The notes under the pieces are model-generated. The model saw nothing but the letters and a program-made list of their open reading frames with translations. It did no database searches and was not told the DNA's origin. Positions 1 through 12,903 of a DNA stretch of 64,000 nt are shown in pieces. The stretch is from Ecdyonurus torrentis. Its lineage: Eukaryota > Arthropoda > Insecta > Ephemeroptera > Heptageniidae. The stretch is taken from assembly GCA_949318235.1 (NCBI GenBank), contig OX439133.1, forward strand, positions 13,570,146 to 13,634,145. Reading direction: 5' to 3'. A program made the position numbers and the translations under genes. Positions within the stretch are counted from its first letter, which is position 1. Every line of letters begins with the position of its first letter.

Positions 1-115
1 GTGTTACAATATAGCTTTTGATAATGGGACCTATACCAGTAAAGCGTAGTAGCCAATCACGAAGGAGGTGCGTTAAACCTCAGAAATCCCAAATGCAATC
101 TTTTTATCATTAATT

Positions 116-232
116 ATGTTCGTAAACCTTGATCCCTTGCTCCAAAAAAATGCGCAATTCCATTTAAAAAGCATTAGGTGATCGTCATTTTTTTTGTGGT
201 TTGGGGCACGAAAAACAGAGTTTACTAACATC
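116..232. mobile_element. MITE family F, copy 1
   Basis: Ends TGTTCGTAAACC / GTTTACTAACATCAT (decayed) around AAAAATGCGCAATTCCATTT. About 115 bp. Confidence 0.7.
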
Positions 233-950
233 ATTACTGTATCTCCCTTCCCTTTATAATTCTACTGTATACAAAGTCCCAGAAAAAGTGAAATCAGAAA
301 TAACACACTATGCTTTTTGTTTTAAATGCGAAAACGGCAAATGTGCAACATTTATTTATATAAGAACGAAAATAAAAAGACTCATAATTTCTTTAAATTT
401 ACATAAAACATTGCCAAATCAAGATGAGAGCATACTTTAACAGTAAGTTTCCCCCTTTTCTTGGATTCTTATCAAATTACAGGAGTAAAATTTAACATGT
501 ATTAACTTTAATATTACATTGATTACCTGTAACATTTTGGTGTTTATCTGGAGAGAATTGTTTTAGAAAAACGGGTGTGGTTGTAAAAATCGTTAATCTT
601 GTTTTAGCCAAGGTATATATTAAAAAAAAAAAAAAAAACGCCAGCAGAATTTTTTGTTTTAAATTTAAACGCTAGGTGAATACGTAATCATTGACTATAT
701 AGCCTTTGCCATTAATTGAAGATTTTATAATTTTTACTTCTTATGTATATGTATAGATGGATGATTAAGATGTAAGAAGTTCTCCTTGACCTGATGACCT
801 TGTCGCGGCAGTACGTATAAGTACGTTCAACTTTGAGTGAGGAAAAAAAAAATCTACGAGCGAGCGTGCAGATTAATTTTAACATCTGATGTATGTGAAC
901 ATTATATGTTACTGAAAAAACATGTATTTCTTGGTATAGAATTATGTTAT
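233..950. other. No recognised feature
   Basis: AT-rich DNA without a convincing gene or repeat copy. Confidence 0.5.
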
Positions 951-1294
951 TTAAAGGAATAGACCAGAGAAAAATATAAGCATTTATATCACAAAACACT
1001 TGATGGGATTTACATAAATAACATTATAGTTTGTCTCAAAACCCAACAGTAGCCCCGTAGCAGTGATCAGATAATTCAATTTATGCAACCCTCACAACAT
1101 TTTCATACTAATTTTTGCATGTTTCTGACGTCATAAACAAAATTTTCACGCAAATTGCACATTTTACAGTTTTTTCACGCTCTTTCGTGGGGCTACATTA
1201 ACATTCTGGTAAAAATTGTCATCAGTTTTGAAGATCTCATTTCGTGTTTATTAATTAAAAAGGACATGTTGTTTTATGTGATCTATGGCTTTAA
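951..1294 (+). mobile_element. MITE family B, copy 1
   Basis: About 340 bp flanked by TTAA: starts TTAA-AGGAATAGACC and ends GATCTATGGCT-TTAA. Internal CTGACGTCATAAAC and GGGGCTACATTAACATTCTG. TTAA flanks suggest a piggyBac-like target choice. Confidence 0.85.
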
Positions 1295-1424
1295 TATAAG
1301 AATTTTATAAGAAAGAAAACGCTTAGGAGAGAGAGAGAGAGCTATAATTTAATGTGGAAGATTTAATAATAAAAATTCAATTGACACTATATTGTTATAA
1401 AAGATATTTGAACAATTATTTTGT

Positions 1425-1538
1425 TCACGGAAAGAATGAATTTTGTAATTTATGCGGCATTTATGCGGCATTATAGCATAAATTATGCTGATAATGAGCT
1501 AGCATAATTATTATACGTGTATTTATTCTTGTCCGTGT
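1425..1538. mobile_element. MITE family C, internally deleted copy
   Basis: Ends CACGGAAAGAAT.AATT / TTATTCTTGTCCGTG. The interior is built from inverted AGCATAAATTATGCT words. Shorter (about 114 bp) than the ~240 bp copies. Confidence 0.8.
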
Positions 1539-2060
1539 TGAAAAGAAATATAACATAAAATGAGTTATAAACCTGAAAAGTTAACCTTGATTAGCTTAAA
1601 TATTTTGCTTGCCCACTCACCCACCCACCTTTTTTAAATGCTTATATTTATAATATTTATTCATGCTTAAAAAATATATTTACAATTAACATATTGTACT
1701 GTATCCCTCTTATATTTTTACACGATGCCGTATTCATCATCAGTTTTGAAGTATCAGTATTGACATAATAATTACAGTACATTATAATTATGATCAACCT
1801 TATACATATTCATGCTATTGTGTACCAAATTACAACATAGAAAGGTTATGCAATCTTCCCACCCCTTGAATTATATACTACGCATATACTGTATAACTCA
1901 CCTGGAATAATTAGAAGTTAGAAATACACAATTAGAAATTTAAATGATACAATTTGTATATAAAGGTAAAAAATATTTACCTAAAAATGGGATCTTTTGC
2001 CATTATTTAGTTTTTAAACGATATTTATGGTCAATGGTAAAGAAGAAAGAAAAAAGGAAG

Positions 2061-2099
<39 letters not shown>

Positions 2100-3069
2100 A
2101 TACATTGTGATTTAATATAAATGATCAAATGAATGAGATGAGGTGGATTGGTGAACAGATGGTTCCAATATACCTCTGACTTGGTGTGGGCCACGACCCA
2201 CGACACTGCCACCACTGCCATAAGAATGACCGGAAACATGGATATACACCTAAACATCTTCCCTACTTCCCTACAGTTTTATCTGTGATTCACTGGCAAA
2301 CTGGCATAAACGAAAAAATACAAACAAAATTGAAATTACATAACATAGCACTTTAATAGAGGTAAATTCAATTAAAATTAATAATTCTGCATTGACTCCA
2401 AGAAATGAACATCTTTTTTTAATACTTAATTTAAAACATATAATTAGGTTATTTAACTTTTAAAAGTTTGTTTGGTACATCTTTTCTTGTAAAAAGCTAA
2501 CAATTTTTGTCATTAAAATAACATACTACTATAAATAATAAATAGCACATAAAATAGTGCTAGAATGCAGTAGTTAAATAATTCTAATAGAATATTAAAG
2601 TTTCTTTTTGAATTTATTCATTTCATGTTTAAATTCAATTCACTTGCTCTATAGAAAATTGTACTTATTATACTTTTAATATTATTTTTTGTTTTAAAAC
2701 AATTATAGTATAAAAGTAAGATGATAAATTGCAATGTGCAAAGCGAATAATGTCTGGAAACTTTTCAACTAAAATTTTTAATGTTTGTAGTTCAATAATC
2801 CCAAGATACCAATGGTTCACAAAAAAAAAAAACAAAAAAAAAAAAAAAAAACTAAAGAACAAATCGATGATATTTGCGTCATCTCTTCTTTCTTTTAGTT
2901 TTTTTTGGCATCAATATTTCTTCTTATTGCCCTTTTTTTTATATATATGTAGAAGTTATTCCTCTTGAGTAATGTACCTTTCAGAAATTTATTTTTTTAC
3001 AACTTTTATCACTTTTTTATAAAATTTTATTATTAAAAAAAAATGTTCCTATAATGCTAAAATGTATAA
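1539..3069. other. Mostly featureless apart from the signal-peptide exon
   Basis: AT-rich with a 41-base A run at about 2056-2097 and an A/T run at 2820-2851. Only 2174-2257 stands out. Confidence 0.5.
2174..2257 (-). CDS. Candidate first coding exon of a secreted protein (signal peptide)
   Basis: On the minus strand the ATG at 2257-2255 starts 28 codons with a textbook signal peptide: a hydrophobic core around VILMAVVAVSWVVA, then polar HTKSE. It ends in phase 0 at a possible donor (GAG|GTATAT). Possible acceptors ending CAG lie 30-50 bases upstream of the ATG. The base composition is clearly less AT-rich than the surroundings, and the stretch matches none of the repeat families here. An alternative start is the internal Met7. 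The next exon would lie to the left, toward or beyond the window start; I could not find it. The product is unknown. A neuropeptide or other small secreted protein is possible, but that is inference. Confidence 0.4.
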
Positions 3070-3388
3070 TATAGGGTGTATGCGCATGACGTCATACTGA
3101 ATGCGTTTAACGCCATACAGGAGTAATGAATAATGCTCAGCATAGAACAAAATATAATGTCGTTTTTTGATTTTTGGAAAAGTAGCTAATTTTTGGTTAT
3201 TTTTTATACCGTTATTGTTATTTTTCTCGCATACTTGAAAACCTAATACAACGTAGCATCAATGCTCTCAAAAATATTTGTGAAGTGTTTTTAAAGTGGC
3301 AAAATATATCGTTTTTCCCATACCACCCTATATGTTATTTAGTGCTCACATATGGCATCAACTTTTATATGAATGCCACCACCCTATA
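3070..3388 (+). mobile_element. MITE family A, copy 1
   Basis: Ends TATAGGGTGTATGC / ACCACCCTATA. About 300 bp, with TGACGTCA near the left end and blocks CATACTTGAAA, CATCAATGCTCTC and TTTTTAAA.TGGCAAAAT. The TA at each end suggests a Tc1/mariner-type target. Confidence 0.85.
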
Positions 3389-3596
3389 TATAAGTGATTA
3401 TTGCGCCGTGCGCTAACCAATTAGAGGTGGCGCAGGAATAATAAAATGCAGTTTAAATTTTAATTCTTTCAACATAGCAAAACTTTATTAAAATCATTAT
3501 ATGCATTACCTGCATTGGGGCTAAAAAATTTAAATACAGAGTAAGGAAGTCTAAAATAATAATTAAAAAAAAATGTAGGGGTTAATTTTATTGCAT

Positions 3597-3880
3597 AATT
3601 ATAAAAGAAGACATCATCTTGAATCGATAGATATGCAAATTTCTAATTTTTGAGCTTATTTATACTTTTTGAGTTAATTAATTATTTTTAAATAAAATTT
3701 GAAAATAAGAAAAATAACGCCATGGGCGTCAACTAATGCAAGTGAGCATAGGAAAAAGGTGCCACCCCTGACGTCATTTCAAAATTTTAGAAAATTAATT
3801 AAAAATAATTAATTAACTCAAAAATTAAAAATTTGCATATTAATCAATTCAAGTCTTCTTTTAGAATATGACATAAAATA
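3597..3880. mobile_element. MITE family E, copy 1
   Basis: Palindromic, about 285 bp: GAATCGATAGATATGCAAAT on the left, inverted AAAAATTTGCATATTAATC on the right, with CCTGACGTCATTT in the centre. Confidence 0.75.
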
Positions 3881-4082
3881 CCCCCTTTTTTTAAGTTTTC
3901 CTTATATAAATAAGGGATACAATAGATACACTTTTACGTGTTTTAATTTTATAAAATAATTTGATTTTTATTACGACGATGACGCAATTACTCCTACAGA
4001 AAACATGTAAATTTATTTATATATAACACAAAATTATATAAAAAATAATAAGTAAAGTTTTAAACATTTCTTTCTGTTTTAG

Positions 4083-4301
4083 AGCACGATTGAAAGATCA
4101 AAAAAGATCGCTGATTGACATTCATCAAGGTACAAACTATGAGAAAACTTTTAAATTGTGTAATTTTATTCATGAGGAAGCTGGACGTTATGGTGCTCAT
4201 AATAAAGAGAAAGAGAGGGAGAGGGAGAGAGAGAGACTATATATATTGGGGTTCAAACCTAGTATGTTACCAATCATCCCTCAGCTAAGGGAGTTGAAGG
4301 T
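4083..4301 (+). CDS. Possible internal exon (weak)
   Basis: An acceptor-like TTTCTTTCTGTTTTAG ends at 4082. The second frame then stays open for about 72 codons to a donor-like AAG|GTATGT at about 4302. The frame runs through a GAGAGG simple repeat (Glu-Arg tract), which weakens it, and no domain is recognised. It lies between two copies of a MITE family (3597-3880 and 4545-4815). It may be chance. Confidence 0.18.
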
Positions 4302-4544
4302 ATGTACTGATTTATCATGTTTATTATAGTGCTTTTTTTTTTTCTTTTTTTTTTTCATTCCAAAAAAATTGGGTTTTGCAATATTATTTTTTTAAGTGTG
4401 CGCTTTATCTTGTATAAAAAATAATATACTACTACACAGTAATTTGATAGCATTATTTATAATTAATTTGTTTCATATGAAAAAGATTTTAAAAAATTTA
4501 ATGATGAGGAAGAAAAAAAAATAAAAAAAGGAAGTAATTTTTAT

Positions 4545-4815
4545 GTTTGTTATAAAATAGGATTCAATTGATGTATAAATTTCTAATTTTTTCATTTAGT
4601 ATTTCTAACTATTTTTGAAAAATATAAAAGTGACGTCACAGTCGGTAACCTATGCATGTTGTCAAAGGAAAATTTTGCCGACCGTGACGTCATTTTGTGA
4701 CTTTCCAAAATTAAGTAAAAATACTTGAAGAACTGAAAAGTTGTAGAAATTTGCATATCTCTCAATTAAGGACTATGTTCTCTATTTTAAAATATTCAAT
4801 TAAATTACACCCTAA
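4545..4815. mobile_element. MITE family E, copy 2
   Basis: Two TGACGTCA sites (about 4632 and 4685) flank the centre; AAATTTGCATATCTCTCAAT on the right. Confidence 0.75.
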
Positions 4816-5001
4816 AGTTTCTTTTGGTTTTCCTCATTCTGATAAACAGAGGCCGTGTGGAAATCTATTGGCAAATTACTTTTGCAAACCATTGCGCTTG
4901 TTCATATAATATAGTTTTATTGTTACGGATGCGTAACCCGTATTGAAATTTATAGAAGAAAAAATCAAACATATTTTGTGTTGCGAATTTTTAAACCGTA
5001 A

Positions 5002-5033
<32 letters not shown>

Positions 5034-5349
5034 TTTTTTTTCTTTTCTTTTTTATCTTTTTTTTTATCTTTTTTTTTTTTAACTTGAAGAAAATAGTTTA
5101 TATTTGCAAGTTTTGAAGCTTGTAAATACATATAGTATAATAAAAGAAAGAAATCAATATTGATATTATGTTATATAGAATATTAAAATATTTATAACTT
5201 ATAACCTTACAATAATATAATTTTTGTTACATAAATAATCTATAACCTATCAAAGGTCAATCTTATTAAAATTTCCTTTATAAACTCGAGATATATTATT
5301 TGGTTATATAATTTTATATTATTTATCAAAACGTAAACTTTATATTAAG

Positions 5350-5625
5350 GAGGGAAATCAGGTATTCATTAGGATATGCAGGTATCTTCAAAATGTAACA
5401 ATTTTGTGGGGTCACAATGCTAGATTTTAAATTATGATTTTTTAAAGTTTTAGTCCATAAGAACCCATGTTAATTTCAATAATTATTTTCTCTCTTATCT
5501 GATGGTCAAGGGTTCTGAAATTTTTATCATAGATAGCTGTTACTATTAACGTTGAAATGACATCATAAAATTTTGAAGTTTTCTTGTTAAATTTTGAGAT
5601 ACAAGCCATCTATATACAACCCTTA
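5350..5625 (+). repeat. Dispersed repeat family R, copy 1
   Basis: Blocks AGGTATCTTCAAAATGTAAC, CATGTTAATTTCAATAATTA and GATAGCTGTTACTATTAACG are shared with 17700-18075 (reverse) and 40745-41075. Confidence 0.8.
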
Positions 5626-5992
5626 ATAAAAATATCGAGTTTGTATATTTTTAATCTTTTAACCCTGTATATATTTAGAGATTATCGTGTTTATTTCATT
5701 ATTATTATTATAAGTATTATTGAAACATTACTAGCAATTAGGCGCACGAAATATTTTAATGATTGAAATGTGTATATTAAATAGGACACACCCTGTAGAA
5801 TAAAACTTATGGTATTTTATAAAATATTTTGGGATTAGAATGTCTTATTAATACCAGCAGGAAAAAAAAGAGGCAAAATTAAAATAAATTGATGGCTTTT
5901 TTCTTTAATCCTTTGAAAAAAGCTCTCTCAGGCAACATATTGATTAAAATTAATTAGCATTATTTAGCCTACGCTAATATACCTTATTATCA

Positions 5993-5994
<2 letters not shown>

Positions 5995-6060
<66 letters not shown>
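5995..6060. repeat. (TA)n microsatellite
   Basis: About 33 TA units, between repeat-poor AT-rich flanks. Confidence 0.95.
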
Positions 6061-6063
<3 letters not shown>

Positions 6064-6746
6064 ATGCCTAAAAAGAAAGCATTTTGAAATGAAAATTAAT
6101 GGAAATGTTTTTTTTTTATGTTTCTATAAATTATTCTAATTATAAAAAATTATACCCTTGCATGTTATGAAAATCTTAGCACTTTATAATTAAAAAAATA
6201 ATTGAGCTATATTATTTTGAATCTATCTAACGACTGTGGTTTAAAATTTAGATTTTTGAAAACTATAAAATGCTTGTCTTTATACCGTTTAAATCATTAC
6301 AAAAACTAGAAGAAAGGTTATTACTTTTTACAACCAGATGCACCTCCTTTTCTCGTATTTTAATCAAGTTATAGAAATAAAATTTAAAACACGTATTAAC
6401 TTTACTATTATATTGATCAACTGTACAATTTTGGTGTTTATGTGAAGAAAATTGTGCGAGAAAAAGAGGTGAATCTATAGTTGTGAAGTTGTAAAATTCT
6501 CTGCTGTTTCATTGTTCGTAAATAATCGTTTGTTAAAACCAAGAACTGTCATTTAAAATGGGCGATATTTATGGACGATAATACAAACTAAAGTTGTCTT
6601 GACTAAATGTGTATTTAATTTGTAATTTTGTAAATAAATATGTAAAAAAAACTTGATTTTTTAATAAATTAATTTTAAAAACATAATAATCTTAATAATA
6701 GAAATAAAAAAAAAAGTAAAATGAACTTAAAAAAAAATTTCAAACC

Positions 6747-6988
6747 ACACAGAAAGAATAAATTATGTAATTTATGCTGCATTTATGACATTATAGCATA
6801 AATGATATTGAATTAGAACATCATAAATAATTATGCTATATATAAATAATATTTATGCTATATATAAATAATATTTATGCTATGTAACATATTATGCAGT
6901 ATAGCATAAATTATGCTGTATTGTACAAATTGTGCTGAAAATGAGCTAGCATAATTAGTACGTATTTATTTTTCTTCGTACATACATG
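6747..6988 (+). mobile_element. MITE family C, copy
   Basis: CACACAGAAAGAATAAATTA at the left, GAGCTAGCATAATTAGTACG at the right, repeated CATAAATTATGC words between; an internal ATATTTATGCTATATATAAA piece is duplicated. Confidence 0.8.
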
Positions 6989-7232
6989 GTTTTTATGTAA
7001 AACATAGATATGCTCTATATTTTTTATGTTATTTATTTAACTATAAATAAAATATATACATTTTTTAATTTAATTTATTTTTTAGATTAAAAGGCTTTCA
7101 ATGCTTTATTATAAAATTTACCTACTATTATTTTAATAATTAACTTATCATGCTATATTTTGTGTGTTATTTTATAACTTACTTGTTAGCTATATAATTT
7201 AAATAATTTCAAACTGTACGTGTGTGTTTCAG

Positions 7233-7294
7233 TAACAGACAGTTAATTTTGCATCACTTCAACATGATCCGATCTCTTCTCTTCGTGTTCTCAG
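7233..7294 (+). CDS. Trissin: Trissin exon with 5' UTR end and signal-peptide start
   Basis: The ATG at 7264 opens ten codons (MIRSLLFVFS) plus one base, and is followed by a consensus donor GTAAGT at 7295. A pyrimidine-rich acceptor ending TGTGTTTCAG lies just upstream, at 7232. This suggests that 7233-7263 is 5' UTR and that a further non-coding exon lies upstream. The phase (one base of a Gly codon) matches the second exon exactly, and together they make a continuous signal peptide. I chose this ATG because it is the first after the acceptor and begins the hydrophobic stretch. The exon is too short to stand out as an open frame. Confidence 0.82.
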
Positions 7295-10200
7295 GTAAGT
7301 GTAAAAATAACTTGCAATTTATTTACACTAATTAAAATATAAATATTGGGGAAAATTTGTAATTTTTGCCATACCTTTATAGACATGTTAAAAATGGGTA
7401 ATAAAAAAAAAAAAAAAAAAAAAAAAAGAAGCATAAATAAGAGATTTTAATTATTAAAGTATATTTTAACATTTAATTTTAATCAAATATATATTTAGTA
7501 AGAGAAAATAAAATTTAAGATTTCACCCGTAGATATTAATAAAATTAAAAATAATGTCACGGTATTTTTATATTAATCATTTTCTTAAAAACAAACAACA
7601 AATTGTGTAACTTTAAAGAGTTATTAATTTTTGATTATTATACTGTATCTGAAAATTATTAACATTTCACTTAATTATTTAGATTTCAAAACATGCAAAA
7701 ATTGGTGTTTTTTTTTTCTTCTTCTTCTTGTTTTTTTTTTTTTTTTTTGTTTTTTTTTCCAAATTACACATGAACAAACCTCATTAATAATTAATGGATA
7801 ACCTCCGATAATCCATTTAATCCCGTTATAATCGAGTTAGCCATGCTATATTTTTAATTAATAATAACAACAACAATATTTTGCAAAATTGACTGTTATA
7901 ATAACATGAATAAGCACTAAAGGAATAATACGATTATTTATGGACCTAGGTATTCACATAGTAATAATAAAAAGTTAATAAACAAACTTTGATCTAGTCA
8001 TTATTTACATTAAATAAAAACAAGCGAAAACAATTTTCATCAGTTTTATCCATTTCTAACACGCATCATAATACAATATATTTGAATTTATAGTCAGCAT
8101 ATAGTTTTCTAAATTTCAGTGAGTATACTATACTGTATTCCTTGTATTACACAATACACACAGCACATGTTTTTGTCATAAGAATAATGTTGCAAATTTA
8201 GCGCGAGTATTTGAATGGTAAAAATTCTTATCGTGGTCGAGTGTACATAAGTACGTATGGTGATTTTACTAGTTATCGGCAAGCTTGCTGCAATTACCGG
8301 CAAATGTTTCATATAGGGTGTATGCGGATGACGTCATATTTATTGCGCTTGGAGGCCATACTGGAGTAGTGCGTAACATTGCTCAGCATAGGACAAACTT
8401 CATTTAAGCCAATTTTCGGTTAAATTTTTGCTATTGTTATTTTTCTCACATACTTGAAATATTAATTCAACATATTTACAGCATCAATGCTCTCAAAATT
8501 ATAGCATAGTGTTTTTAAACTGGCAAAATGATTTGTTTTCCTATGTCACCCATGTTATTGAGTTATCCAACATGGCGTCGACTTTAACATGAATGCATAG
8601 ACCCTATTGTTTTATTATACATTCCACTCATTTGAGAGTTATGAAATTTTTACATGTAAAAATTATTATTGAAGCATCTCTTTAGTCCTAAAATTTCAAA
8701 CCCTTAAATGAAGGAAAGGTATTTAAAAAAATATATATATAACTGTTGATAACTGGTACATTTACCATACATCAATTTCGACGATTTTGAGATAACATCA
8801 AAATATTCTGCGAAAGAATATTATTCTTTATACAAACACAAATAAAATCATAAATAATTCTTCTAGCTCTCATTTTCAATTATAAATTTCCAAATTTCCG
8901 AATATTTCTGGTTCAGTTGATAGGACTCATTGTCCTGACTGCTCCTTTTGTTCAATAACCAATAAATTATTATGTATATATCATCTGCTGCTAATTTGTT
9001 GTTTGAACAATAAAGACTATTATTTATTTATTTAATTACTATTTGTTATATTAGCATAAATATTATGTTATACGGCATAATAATTTATATCGTGTAAAAT
9101 TTAGTATGACACTCTAAAAAATGGTGCATTACTTCAGTTACGAATCTTAACTTATTTAAGATAATCACTTTTAAGTTATTATGAGCAGCTAAAATAATGC
9201 ATTTTAGCAAGTTATTAAAAATATATAATTTATATTTTTTGAAGTTGTTTGAAGTTTATTTAAGCTATTTTAAGTTAAAAGAGCTATTGTTAATAACTTC
9301 CTTAAATGCATTATTTTAGCTACTCATAATAACTTAAAAGTGTATAAATAAGTTAGAATTCGTAACTAAAGTAATGCACAATTTTTTAGAGTGTATGTGT
9401 GCTTTATACTGACATAAATACAAAATAATTTACGTAAATTATTCTTTTCATATATTAAAAAAATAAAAAGGAGTCGAAAATAAAAAAGAAAGAAAGAAAA
9501 AAAGAAAGGAGAGAGAGAAAAAAAAGCAATTTTTCAAACGCAATATCATTAATCATTATATTGAGAGTTTGTTAGGTATCTTAATATAGCAAATTGTTAA
9601 ACCAGTTTTTGCAATGACATAATGATTGAGTTCTTTAATAATTTAAAACAATCATTAACTTTTTTCTTAATTAATATAAAAAAGCCACAACTTTTCAACA
9701 CATTAAATATGTCAAGAGCCAATTTTTTTATATATAGATTTCACTTAATGATAACATGAATAAATTAAAATCTGCGGGTAACGCTATTTCAAACATTATA
9801 AAAATATCTTTTTCTGTGGGAAAAAATCGTAAAACGTAACATTTTAAACTTAAAATTTTATACTTAAAATGTTCTCATAATAGATTTTAATATAAAATTT
9901 CAAAATCAATAACAAATCATTCATAGAATATGATTTTCTTTTACTTTTAAACATGCAAAATATTTAACAACAGTAAAAACATATGATTTGCCTCCACGCT
10001 ACTGCAGTATATACCCATGCTATACACATTAAAAAAAAAATCGATAATTTTCAACATCTCTTGTATATAACTTTAATAGTTTAAAATATTATGATTAAGT
10101 AAGTTATATAATTACCTATGGAAGATGCTACATTGTTGAGTGTTCCTAGTGCCATTGTTATGTTGTAATTGTTGTTGAGAACCTCTAAGTACACTATACA

Positions 10201-10695
10201 TATTGCTCAATCTACCACCAAGTGAGTTAGGACCTTTTGTATATAAGTGCGCATGCGTCGGGGTTATAAAGTTGTTACTACTTTCATGTCAAAATCGTTA
10301 GTTTTTTTTTTTTCCAATCAGTTAAGTAAATAATTTTGTGTAAAGAAAAGGAAATTGAAATATATAAACAAACAAATAAAAAAGAAATAGTAAATAAATA
10401 ATTGTCAAATATAAAATATTGCAATACTCTTGCTTTTGGGGAAAATAGTTTACCTTATTTCTATATATTTGGAGATTTTGAAAGCTTTTTACCTCCAATG
10501 CAAGGAAAAAAATAAATAACGTAATTTATGCAATAATTATGTCATTATAGCATATATTATGCTAAATTAGAACAAAATAAATCATTACTGAACAACATAA
10601 TATTTATGCAATGTAACATAGTTTTTATACATAGTATAGCATAAATTACGTTGTATGAAACAAATTGTGCTGAAAGTGTGCTAGCATAATTATAA

Positions 10696-10780
<85 letters not shown>

Positions 10781-12842
10781 GTGTGGAAAGAAAAAAAAGG
10801 CTTAAGACACGTTAAAGTATGTTTAAAATTTTCAAGTAGCAATACAGAAGTTTTCTGAAAAATCACAACAAATGTTGTTTTTTCCCCATAAGCGTAATGT
10901 TAAATTAGGATTCCCTCACTTTATTCTAGTGGGTCTCTGATTGGTGCTACGTCACCGCCGGTAAGATGCATTGGTGAGACACAATAGTATATTAAATTTT
11001 TCCAAAATCAATATTTAGGAGATATAAATCATGTCTTGGCATTAACTATGATTTCCCTATAAATATACTTGGCATGAACTTTATTATTGTATTATTTCAG
11101 TCAATTATTTCATTTTTTTACTTCTTTTACATCAGAGTTTATGTTTTTGAAGTTTAATTGTTAATAGGTTTTATAGGTCTAGAATTATGAAAATTATATC
11201 ATAAATGGTGTTTTTAAACCTTTTTTTTTCCAAATCACGAAAAAAATGGCATTCGATCACTCACCAATGCTTTTTAAATGAAATTGCAAAATTTTTGGAT
11301 CAAGGCAACAAGATTTACGAATATCATAGTTGTTACTACTGACTATTAAATAACATCAGCGAATTGAAATATAAATATCTGAATTTTAGAGGTATACGAG
11401 TCTTCTATAACTTATAATAACCTTTTAACTCTTTTTTTTTTTAATAAAAAATATTTTGTATAGTTGGATAACTTTGTATCTCTGTAAATACTGGCATATG
11501 CGCATACGACTTTATAGAAATATTATTTCTTTTTCCCAGAAATTTAAACTCTTTTTCCTGGTAATTAAATTAAAAATTATTAAATATTTCCAGTGTTATA
11601 AAATTTTTATATATTCAAAGAGATAGTGAGAAAAGGGAATTTGATATTAATGTTCTTTGAGTGCGAAATTAGTCTACTTTTTATTGCGATAATTTTACGG
11701 TTTTCGTTTAAAACTAGAATTTTTCATGCATGTTGATTGAAATATATACGCAAAAACACATGGAAGTAATAAATTATGTAATTTATGCTACACTATAGCA
11801 TAAACACTCAAAAAAATGGTGCATTACTTTAGTTATGAATACTAACTTATTTTAGATAATCACGTTTAAGTTATTATGAGTGGCTAAAATAATGCATTTT
11901 AGCAAGTTATTAACATTAGCTATTTTAACTTAAAATAGCTTTAAAAAACGTAAAACAACTTAAATAAGCTATTTAAGTGCATTAAATAGCTATTTAATGC
12001 ATTATTATATTTATATGCTATTTAATGCATTATTTTATATAGCTACTACTCATAATAACTTAAAAGTGTATCTCTTAAATAAGTTAGGATTCGTAACTAA
12101 AGTAATGCACCGATTTTTAGAGTTAATGTAATACTAAATTATATCAACACAATAATTATGCTGTACATGTTATGTTATTTTAACATAGTAATTATGCAGT
12201 ATAGCATAGATTATGTTGTACTGGACAAATTGTGCTGAAAATGGGTGTGCATAATTATTACGTATTTATTTTTGTCCAATTTAATTAATTTAATTGGTTT
12301 GTATTGAAGAGATACATTATATACACTTGAATATTTTCTTAAATTTATGATTGCTTATGTTTACTCAAAATACGGAAAAGGAAGTGCCGGTAGAGGAAAC
12401 CACGTGACGGTAAAAGTTGGAGGTATAGCTCAAGGTTAGCTTGCTGCTAGCACCAACTTTTCTTTCACTTTTACCGTCACGTGGTTTCCTTTTCCGGCAC
12501 TTCCTTTTCCGCATTTTGAGTAAACATAAAAATTCTATGTTTTCCTTGAATAATAACGTAATAAACATAAATTGACGTATTCTCGTAATTGCTGAGATAA
12601 TAAAAAAATAAGATGATTTACTTATACGTTACAGTACGGTACAGTAGGTTGGGAACAATACATTTTTAATAGTGTAACTCGATATACCGCACAGATAAAA
12701 TAACAATAACAAATCTGAGAACTGAGAACTATAGAATAAATTAAATTTAAACACTTATAAAGGTATAGCTTTATATTTCTAAGAAATTCTCACATTATAT
12801 ATTTTCAATGGTTTTAGTAATTTTATCTTTTGTGTAATGATC

Positions 12843-12903
<61 letters not shown>

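Larger units (their letters stand above)
4816..7232. other. Region upstream of trissin
   Basis: A/T runs (5003-5090), family R copy, (TA)n, then a family C copy. Any trissin promoter and first non-coding exon should lie here; I cannot place them. Confidence 0.4.

Noticed and set aside
12365..12568. 67-codon minus-strand frame
   Set aside because: Lies in a family P palindromic MITE; a similar frame appears in the second copy (34436-34660) for the same reason.
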